Source: Entonaema liquescens (Eukaryota; Ascomycota; Sordariomycetes; Xylariales; Xylariaceae). Taken from it: DNA of 64,000 bases. The stretch spans positions 1,364,001 through 1,428,000 of the forward strand of contig CADCSX010000023.1 in assembly GCA_902805475.1 (NCBI GenBank), written 5' to 3'. The notes beneath the pieces were generated by a model. That model did not search any database and was not told the DNA's origin. It was given only the letters and a program-made list of their open reading frames with translations. Below are positions 56,020 through 64,000 of this stretch, in pieces. The position numbers and the translations under genes are program-made. How positions within the stretch are numbered: the first letter of the stretch is position 1; the number at the start of each line of letters is the position of its first letter.

Positions 56020-59000
56020 TCACCTCCCACTCCCACTCCTAACCCTAGCCTCCTGCGAATCCACCGCCTCCGGCGCAACCCCGAACCCCATACCCTTTCG
56101 CCTGCGGCGCCGCGCGGACCCTCCGTCCCCGTACTTCTCGTCGAACTTCCGGATCGCCGTAAGCGTCGCCATGTCCTCCGAGACGCTGGCGCCGATCTCC
56201 TGGAGCGCCTTGTCGAAGTGCCGCGCCGCGAGCACGCGTCTCTTCCTGCCTTCCGGCTCGCTAATCTCCTCGGCTTCTTGTTGTTGTTGTTGTTGTTGTT
56301 GTTGTTCCAGCTCTAATTCCTCTTTGACCGCCGCCATCGCGGCCGCCACGCACACGTTCTTGAGGTCCGATCCCGAGTACAGCGGCGTGCGCTTGGCGAG
56401 GTCTTCGATCGACACCGACGTCTCGTCGAGGATCTCGTCTTTGAGATGGATCCGGAGGATCGCCGCACGGTCTGCCTCGAGCGGGAGGTCGATCAGTAGC
56501 TTACGAGGGAGTCGCCGGAGCACGGCTTCATCCAGGTCGAAGGGCCGGTTAGTCGCCACCATGATGAACGCCTTCGTCTTGTCCATCCCGTCCCACTCGC
56601 GTAGGAACTGGTTGATTGTCTCGCGCCGAGAGCCTAGGTCACGCCTGCCGCGCGCTCCGAGTAGCGCATCCGCTTCGTCGATGAAGATCACCAATGGCTC
56701 CTTCTTTTTAGCTAGCCGGAACAAGGCCCGCACGTTCTTCTCGCTCTCGCCGACGAATTTGTTATTGATAGACGCACCCGATATCTCGATCATGTTTGCC
56801 CCGCTCTCCTTAGCCACCGCCTTCGCCAATAGCGTCTTGCCCGTACCGGGAGGTCCGTATAGAAGACACCCCGGAATTCTATCCGTAGCGAGAACACCGT
56901 AGGAGAAAGCCTCGGGACGTATTAGAGAAAGAGTGGTAAGCATCTTAACCGACTCGATTGTCTCCTTCGGTGCATGAACATCCTCAAACGTTGTGCGAAT
57001 ATCCTGTGCATTGAGGAGGCCAGAATCAAGCCTTTCTTCATGGTCGTCTTCCGAAGGGAGGAGCTTGCGCGCGTCCAAGTATTCTTTCAACTCTCTTCGC
57101 TGATTCGTCTCCCCTGCCGCTGTAATCTTGGCATCTTTGTCTTTTAGCCTTTCATGCCTTCCGATAATGTTAATAACCCGTTCCATTGACTCGATGTTGT
57201 ATACATCGCTTGGGTCCTTGGAGTAGCCAATCATCATGGTCGCGATGCGATATACCTCGTTGAGAGGCAAAACCCCCTTAGTCCATGACTCTGGTAGTTT
57301 TCTATGGTCTATTTGGCTCAATTTTATCTCTCCAGTTGTGGCTATCGGAGATTCTGAGGGAGGCTCGATCATTGATGACAGTATTCTCACAAGATTTTCT
57401 TCGTTTTCTCTTATGAAATCTTTCGCTTCCAGATATTGGCGCTTGATCTCGAACATAACTCGTTTTGCCACTGCGCTGCTAACCCCAGATATGATGTTGT
57501 TTGCCCTTGCGCTTGCGATACCGGATATGCTTCCTTTCGCCAGTATGCTTCGAGCTATATACTCTTCCGTGGCCGGGCGGAGATTAATTACGCGTTCTGA
57601 TGATTCGAGTTCTTTTAGAGCGCTGACATAAGACTTCGGCGCTCCTTTAGTTGAACAAGACCCAACTAGCACGATCTTTCGACCATCTACCCATAGTCCA
57701 TCGACAGCTTTTCGAAGTTTGCTTATAAGCATGGCGCCGCATGCTGTATCCATATTGATGGCATTGAGGTCATTAATATGAATAATAAGCGGCCTCTGTT
57801 CGGAAGACTCAGAATCGGCGCAGTGAATAAGCTCTTCTAGCACTGCGTTCAATTTGAGATCCTTCCATAGATCATCGTCTTTTCCTCGATTCGACCCGTT
57901 CAGGTATTCATCCATTAATACCAAGTAATTTCTAGTCTCTTTCCTACGCCCGTAATCGCGCGTAACGAAAGGCTGCCTAACAATCTCGAGTGAGCCCGTA
58001 TCTTCATCGGGGGCGTTGTTCGGTCTTATTCTTCCACTATTATCTGCGGCTTTGTATCCCAGTTGTGATATCGAACCGGGCGCTCTTACTACATCTTGCC
58101 CAAGATAAGTACCGACGATATACGCAATATCAGAAGCTTTTAAGTGTAAGACATCAGCGTCTAACTCGCTAGCAACGTGGTGTAGGATGTCGTGGGGTAT
58201 AGAGTACCCAGTGCTTTCTGGAGTATTGAGAATGGTGATAGGCCGTCGTAGATCTGCGAGCTTAACATTCTTAGGGGCCTGGACTAGGAAGTCGGCGTTG
58301 ACAGATGCTACGACATCATCGATCAGCGCCTCCTCGAACCAGCTAACCGTAGAGGCTTCTAGAGGAGAGTCGTTTAACGCATTGTCAATTATTTGCTTAA
58401 CATGACTGAGATCTGTAAATCCTGCTCCCGTATCAAATAGCATCCCGTATGTGAGAGCAGTGAATAAATCAGCCGAATTTGAAATTGGGGCCTTCTCGTG
58501 CAATTGATCAACCGCCTTCTTTCCGTGGGTTGCCTGGGCCAACATAACCGCGGTCCAGAAAGCGGCGGCCACCATAACATTCCCCTTTCTTTGTATCAAA
58601 TCCGCATCTATATTTGATCCTAAAATTTGTTGAACTTCAGCTAGCGTCTCATCAGACCATGCCGTAGCTTGGAGTAGATAAACAAGATGTACGTCTATCA
58701 TTTTCTCCTTTGGAGAACGGAATAGCGCCTCTTCTAGTAGAATGCGCGCATCTTTTTCGTTGATTTTGCTAGGTCCAACATACGTCTCTGTATCTGAAGG
58801 GCGACTAATGGCCTTGGAGAGAAATGACTTGGGCACATGAACAGGGGGAAGCTCTTCAGGTCTACGATTGCGTAGGATACGAGACTTCAAGGAGCCATTG
58901 CCGGGTCTCTTTCGGCCCTGGCTCTTCCCATCGGCCGCAGATATATTCTCCCCGAATATGTTCTCATCTCCATTATCATTTTCTCCAGCTCCATTTTCCT

Positions 59001-59040
59001 TCTCGGGCTTATTTCCGTCATCGCGGGGCCGGGTTACCAT
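56020..59040 (-). CDS. Large AAA+ ATPase (Msp1/ATAD1-like core)
   Basis: Single exon, 1,006 aa. A charged N-terminus (EKENGAGENDNGDENIF) and a long alpha-helical region of unknown fold precede one C-terminal AAA module: Walker A LLYGPPGTGKTLLAKAVAKE (near residues 727-735), Walker B VIFIDEADALL (near 783-790), arginine-finger region LPRKLLIDLP, sensor/ISGTGCD-like SGSDLKNVCVAA. The module most resembles the Msp1/ATAD1 and spastin-type clade, but the size and N-terminal half do not fit yeast Msp1, so the exact role (mitochondrial or nuclear) stays open. A run of ten Gln in the C-terminal lid (coded at about 56278-56307) is followed by an acidic stretch and a basic tail (RRRRRKGMGF). Frame clean over 3 kb. 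No clear presequence. Confidence 0.85.
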   Translation of the reverse strand: MVTRPRDDGNKPEKENGAGENDNGDENIFGENISAADGKSQGRKRPGNGSLKSRILRNRRPEELPPVHVPKSFLSKAISRPSDTETYVGPSKINEKDARILLEEALFRSPKEKMIDVHLVYLLQATAWSDETLAEVQQILGSNIDADLIQRKGNVMVAAAFWTAVMLAQATHGKKAVDQLHEKAPISNSADLFTALTYGMLFDTGAGFTDLSHVKQIIDNALNDSPLEASTVSWFEEALIDDVVASVNADFLVQAPKNVKLADLRRPITILNTPESTGYSIPHDILHHVASELDADVLHLKASDIAYIVGTYLGQDVVRAPGSISQLGYKAADNSGRIRPNNAPDEDTGSLEIVRQPFVTRDYGRRKETRNYLVLMDEYLNGSNRGKDDDLWKDLKLNAVLEELIHCADSESSEQRPLIIHINDLNAINMDTACGAMLISKLRKAVDGLWVDGRKIVLVGSCSTKGAPKSYVSALKELESSERVINLRPATEEYIARSILAKGSISGIASARANNIISGVSSAVAKRVMFEIKRQYLEAKDFIRENEENLVRILSSMIEPPSESPIATTGEIKLSQIDHRKLPESWTKGVLPLNEVYRIATMMIGYSKDPSDVYNIESMERVINIIGRHERLKDKDAKITAAGETNQRRELKEYLDARKLLPSEDDHEERLDSGLLNAQDIRTTFEDVHAPKETIESVKMLTTLSLIRPEAFSYGVLATDRIPGCLLYGPPGTGKTLLAKAVAKESGANMIEISGASINNKFVGESEKNVRALFRLAKKKEPLVIFIDEADALLGARGRRDLGSRRETINQFLREWDGMDKTKAFIMVATNRPFDLDEAVLRRLPRKLLIDLPLEADRAAILRIHLKDEILDETSVSIEDLAKRTPLYSGSDLKNVCVAAAMAAVKEELELEQQQQQQQQQEAEEISEPEGRKRRVLAARHFDKALQEIGASVSEDMATLTAIRKFDEKYGDGGSARRRRRKGMGFGVAPEAVDSQEARVRSGSGR

Positions 59041-59521
59041 TGTCGGCAGCTTTGACAGAGGCTGAAGCGTGAAAAAGTCGACCAGGATGGGTCGCTAAGG
59101 GTGGCTTCTGTAAGCTAAGTGCCGCTGAGCGTAAGGCACGTAGCGACCGAGTATGCATTCGGAGAATTGGCGCTCGGCGTGAGCAGGCGAATGCATAGCT
59201 TGCGATGTTACAAAAAAGACAATAAGAAATTCGATGTTGGCTGACGTCGAAAACTTCGGAATTTGCCGTGGTCCAAGCGTCAAACCCACAAAAGTTACCT
59301 AAGCAGCTAAGGTACCTAAGTAGGTAGGTAGCTTGCCTTACTCAGCATAACTCGGCCATTAGGTTGTAATTAACCCCTCCAACCCCCCCCTATGAATTAT
59401 CTCCTTTGTGTACACCATAGCAGATTGTAATGACAACATTGAAATATTTCAGATAATTCATCTACTTCAGTATCCGAAGCTATACTTCCCCAACGCCACG
59501 CTAAATGCACTTATAGTAATA
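59041..59521. promoter_or_regulatory. AAA ATPase promoter region and Mus7 3' flank
   Basis: A TAGGTA array with a GGTACC palindrome (AAGGTACCTAAGTAGGTAGGTA) lies at about 59309-59330, roughly 270 bp upstream of the AAA start. C run at 59382-59390. No further element assigned. Confidence 0.45.
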
Positions 59522-62500
59522 CTAAAATAGAAATTCGTCAAGCGGTAATTCACCGAGCTTTGAAGTCGTCGCCGCCAAATCATTGGCATAATTCCACCCC
59601 TGAAGCTCTCTATTAAGAGCTTGGATCAACCTTCTCGAGTCCCATATCGGTACCGAGGTCCCCTGTCCAGATTGCGTAGATGTATTTCCCTGCGCTCTAG
59701 ATGGCCCCTTTACACTGATGGTCGAGCCGTTCGACACCCAATTCTCATTAATATCTCGTATCATGTGATTTGCGAACCTGGGAATATGTTCGTCGGGTTC
59801 TAACGAGAGCCCGGTCCTCCGTCCCCGAAGCCCTTGAAAGAGTCTGTTTAAATCCACAGCCACTAATCCCTCTATGTTGAAGGCTGTTCCGTGACCCGTG
59901 TTATTGAGAAAATCGGAAAGATATTTTCCAGCTTCTCGTGTAAAGTTTGTAAAAGTCTCAACTGCTTCTGTAATACTCACTGCTGCCTGGCAATCTGGCT
60001 TGTTGATCAAATATGCTGTCAGTAATGGTGACAGTAAATTGAGAAAGTGTGTTATGCAGGTAAGTGTGTAGATATGTTCATCATGCAATGCGATAATATC
60101 AAGGGTCTGGAGCTGTTCAATACCAGCCAATGTAACCTTCAGGCAGGCCAGAAGCCCATTCACATCTTCCCTGCTCATTTCTCTGTGGATGCAGGGAACC
60201 GCAAGTAGTGCTTCGAACGCACTGACATAAGTGTCCAGTATAATCCATCCCATAGGGGTCTGAAACGCGGCTTTGATGATTGACGGGAGCATCTTCCCCA
60301 TCATAAAGGAATATACATTAAGGTTCCCCATCCCCTGCTGAAGGATCGCTTTTTCATCGCCAAGCTTGCCATTGGCGAGTGCCAACTTAAAGTTGGGGAA
60401 CAGAAGATAGAAGAGTCCGGGTATTGCTTTATTATCCCCTTCTTCTAGTTTGAGACCCCATGATAGTATGCCTGCTATTTGTAGGCGAGGGTCTTGACTG
60501 GAGGAGAATACTCCCGGCTGATCTGGTAGAAATATGGGTCGACAGGACAGAGGTCCTGCGATTTGATCACAGTGATAATTGACCGAACAAACTCAATATA
60601 ATCTGCGTGCTCGGGAGAGTCTAACGTGATTGACTTCAAATCAAGCTTCATTTGATCCATTACGCCCTTTAGAGCCTTCGAGAACTGCGATTGAAGCTGT
60701 TGCTTTTGGGTTCCTTCAGCGAAGCGCAACGTCCTCCGCATATTAGCAACAACATCTGGCTGGGTATTAACATTAAATAATTTCATGACTTGTTAGGCTA
60801 ATACTTACGGCCGAATAATGCCTGATTTGAATTGTAGTCAGGGTCATTTCCACTTTCAATGATCGCATTCTTCAAGTATGGGTCCCCATAACGTTTAACT
60901 GTGAGGGCGAGGCGGTTCTCATAGGCCAGGAACTTCCAAGGTTTCACAAGTTCTCTTAAGAAGAGGTCGAGAATCGAGCTACCCAAATCCTTTAACGCAG
61001 TTAGCAAAGCCCAATTCTAACATATAGGAGAGTCCAACCTTAAAATCATCCACGTTACGCTCAATTAGCGTAGCTAGAAAGAGAGCGTGATATCTTCTTG
61101 ATGGGGAACTAATAGCCTTCGGCATATTTTGGAACAGGTTATACTTTCCAGCCGTAAAGAATTGGGAAACACGCTAGAGATGTCAGCTTGCAACATATAT
61201 ACCGTGTCAAAGATACCTACCGAAAGTCGGGCGTGGGTAAGGCGAGCCGCCAGTCGTCCAGAAAGCAATACAGCTTGTTCCATACAGATGGAACGATCAC
61301 TCGTTGGACCAAGCCCAATGTCTTTGAAATCCATACCGATGATAGTACGAGTCATCGAGAGCAAAGGGGTGGCCATTTTACGTTCAAGAAGCTAGATTGG
61401 GCGTTAATAGGGTGAAAGCTGATTTAAAAGGATAAGAATTTACCATAATAGCGTCTTCTCCGTGCCACGAGTGATCAGCTTGGACGGGGCCTTGACTAAA
61501 GAACTCTTCGATTCGAGTGACATAGTGTTCGATAATATCTAAGGCGACCCGCAAACTACTCCAGTCGAAGTCTGCTGACGAGAACGGGAATCGGGTGAAA
61601 ACTTGATCCAATTGATCTAGGGGAAGTCAGCAAAAAGTTCTTTGGGTAAGAAAACGGCATTAACATACAATGATTTAACGCGAAGGAAGCGGCGTCGAGC
61701 GTGGGGGCGAGCCGAATGACACTCAAGAATCCCTTCATCGAAAAGTGTATTACATCCATTGCACCCTTCCTGTTCAGCTTTACAACCGCATTGACCATAT
61801 CTCGGCTTATATTTCTCGAAGCATCTTTGGACATATTCAAGAGTTGCTGTTGGATATCCGATTCGGCTGACAAGTATTGTTCCATTACCTGTTGAAAGAT
61901 ATTTTTCTGCCAATCAGCAAACGGCTTGTATACGCTATTGTCCTTTTCCGAGGATATTACGAATCGCGATAGTTGGCTCCATGCTCGTAAACTGATCAAA
62001 CACGCTTCCTTGTGAGAACTACCAGGTATTACCAGTTTTTCGATTGTCTGTACGGAAGGCCGCAAACTGGGCGGCGCGGCCCAGTAAAGCGTGCAGAGAA
62101 GGTCATGATGATTCCTTAGAGCAGCCAATTCACTCTCATGTATATCTTTCTCCTTCTCATACTGCCGGTTGTGATTTGGTAAAACTCTTGCCAACAGGTT
62201 TCTAGCATCCTTAGTCAAGCCGTGATTGTCAAGGCGCTTGATAGACAGTGCTAGAAGCTTTAGAAAAATATGAAAGCATCGATCTTCCGGCACGATGGCA
62301 AGTGACGGAGATCCTGCGAGATGCTCCAGGAATTCTGGTGATTTATATACCTCCTCATTTCTTAGATGAGAGAGACCTCGAGCAGCAAAGAAGTCAAATA
62401 TTGTCCCTATTATGCCATTGGACTTTCGCCAACCCCATTGTTCTACGAGGTAGTGGCAACGACTGACTACTCCTCGACAATAATCATTGAAACTGGGTGC

Positions 62501-64000
62501 CTGCCGGGAATTGCTCTCGTATAGATGGAAGACCCGTCTAAGTAATTTTTGCGGTAAAGCCCAACCCTCTAAGGGGATCGTGTGCCTAATGCCCGGGACA
62601 ACAACGCCAGAACTATCAAATTCCCCCAGAGGGAGCAAAGTAAACAGGTTATACCAGATCCGTTCGAAAGTATGCGCATCGTTGATAGAACTCAGATCTG
62701 TGCTTAGGGCAACAGAGGAGACAACATCCCAAAATCCAGATCTCGGAATACGAGACTCTTCGAGGACCCGAATGAGTGTGACCCAGCAGATCGCCGAATA
62801 TTGCCCATTTCGAATACCCTTTTCACGGAAAGGTATGCGTTGTAGATCATAGTATAAGTTCCGTATATCTGCTAGCTCTCCTGCGAGTAATTCACGCGCT
62901 GCCCGCTTGGCCATTTTGCCTAGTAAGTCTTCAAGCTGAAAAGTCTCTGATAGTTGACCAAGACTATGACATATCCGCAAGATTTGGAATGAAGTAAGCA
63001 AACTCCGACTCATCACATCTATCAATGGTCGAGCCCGGTCCTGAGACTGGAGCGGTAGAGTCTCTAAGCGTTGTATAAAGGTTCGCAGCACTTCTAAAGC
63101 CCGACCCGCGAAATGTTTCTCACTCTCCTCATCTGAGAAGCTTATGTGGTCCTGAAGATATTCCAAGACAAAGTCTGCAGCTTGTACCGGACTTATACTC
63201 CAACTAAGATCAGGAGACTCAGAATGGAGATATTCCACTATCCAGTCCAAGACAATGCCTAATTCAGACGAAGTCTGTGCGTCCCACTGGCCCCATCGTA
63301 GCGTCTTCTCGCCAAGAACGAATATTGCATGGCCTCTTAGGTGATGGAAGCTATTCCGAGATTTTTCGTCCAGCGCCTTGACCAGCCGACCACTCCCGAG
63401 AATTGTACTTTCGTGGAAGAAAACACCAAGCTCGAGAGGAAATATTTCAAAGTGCTGAGTATAATGTGTGCCGAATGGACCAAGTCCTAATAATTTTCCA
63501 TCTGATTCTGAAGTGTGAGCTACTTCAAAAATAGGACTTATTGGGCTCGCTTCGCGAGGAAGGGGATCATTAGCATGTGCATATTGAGGTGCTGTAGTAT
63601 CCACATGCTGGGGACGAAATTGTTTTCGGGGTTTCGAACGTTTTTGTCCCGCCGCAGGTTGAGGTCTTTCAAATCCATTACCAGACGCTGGATCCCCAGT
63701 ATGTCTCTCCGAGCTTCTAGGAGATATACTGGGGCCTATAAGTCGTTCAAGCCCAATACGTGCTGATGTAGGTAACTCCCTGCGTGACTTTCTATATAAT
63801 GCGTCAAGAGTCCTCTTCCGTGCATCGAAAACGTGCCGCCCGATCTGTTCGCCAACTGCCTCGAGTTGTGCGGGCCGAGAATTGGCGTTGTGGGACTTGA
63901 CTCGGCCAACTTGAGAACGCTTCGGTAAAGAAGTCCCACCATCTGGTTGAATATGTGTAGATGGTGCTCCTGCTTCGATAGTCATAAAGTTATGAATGCT
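59522..64000 (-). CDS. mus7: Mus7/MMS22-family replication-repair protein (5' end outside window)
   Basis: Needed in fission yeast and budding yeast for repair of replication-associated damage with the Rtt101-Mms1 ubiquitin ligase. Exons (minus): beyond 64000-61669, 61616-61444, 61391-61221, 61173-61039, 60989-60809 and 60755-59522. The first exon is open to the window edge. A Met lies at 63985 but the family is much longer, so the true start is upstream. Family-typical segments: FEIFPLELGVFFHESTILGS, FKDLGSSILDLFLRELVKPW, YENRLAL, DPDYNSNQALF, CPVDPYFYQISREYSPP and GLKLEEGDN. The fourth intron has a weak GTTGGA donor but a GCTAACT branch. A single missing base near 60493-60495 separates EYSPPVK from DPRLQIAGILSWG; the rest is intact. 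Probably a sequence error. Confidence 0.85.

Noticed and set aside
61007..61060. Frameshift in Mus7 between LSYMLELG and LLTALKDLG
   Set aside because: A 49-nt intron with a weak GTTGGA donor and GCTAACT branch explains it and gives the family-like DDFKDLGSS.

Overview
The window is nuclear DNA of a filamentous ascomycete (Pezizomycotina, probably a Sordariomycete-like lineage; not determined further). The evidence is many 45-70 nt introns with GTRNGT donors and CTAAY branch sites, Zn2Cys6 and fungal C2H2 regulators, secreted glycoside hydrolases, DUF1996 and UstYa-type (DUF3328) proteins, and orthologues of HEM13, BDF1, UTP5, MGS1 and Mus7/MMS22. I saw no CRISPR array, prokaryotic operon or convincing tRNA/rRNA gene.

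Layout. 1-2.3 kb: coproporphyrinogen III oxidase. 2.7-26.7 kb: an accessory block. It holds secreted GH20, GH35, GH3 and DUF1593 enzymes, an RTA1-like membrane protein divergent from a Zn2Cys6 regulator, a DUF1996 secreted protein, a truncated FAR1/MULE-derived ORF, an SGNH-like membrane protein, and an MFS transporter divergent from a second Zn2Cys6 regulator (27.2-29.6 kb). The four secreted enzymes and the MFS gene each carry exactly one in-frame stop codon although most splice sites and most motifs survive. The GH35 gene has also lost its acid/base Glu motif. 29.6-34 kb: an acidic-repeat ORF, a small secreted Cys-rich protein with a Ser-Pro repeat, and a 1,040-bp TA-flanked inverted-repeat element (MITE-like). 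34-44 kb: conserved core genes BDF1, UTP5 and MGS1. 44.8-45.6 kb: a GNAT acetyltransferase. 54-64 kb: a C2H2 protein, a large AAA+ ATPase and Mus7/MMS22, which runs off the window end.

The most notable part is 46.3-52 kb. It is a compact candidate dikaritin-type RiPP locus. A secreted precursor carries ten near-identical copies of a Tyr-containing core (KYDTYDAA, one KYDTYDAT) separated by Kex2-type Lys-Arg sites. A canonical UstYa-family protein with two HxxHC motifs is transcribed divergently from it, and a second, divergent membrane-anchored protein with two HxxHC motifs follows. By analogy with ustiloxin-type pathways, the precursor would enter the secretory route, be cut by kexin, and have its Tyr side chains oxidatively cyclised by the UstYa proteins. 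I do not recognise this core from the dikaritins I know (ustiloxin, phomopsin, asperipin, epichloecyclin, victorin types).

A quality caution: several otherwise intact genes need a one-base correction, mostly in a G or C run (GH35 twice, GH3, BDF1 twice, the quinone oxidoreductase, the acidic-repeat ORF; Mus7 at a non-G/C site). That pattern points to homopolymer length errors in the sequence and should be kept apart from the base-substitution stops.
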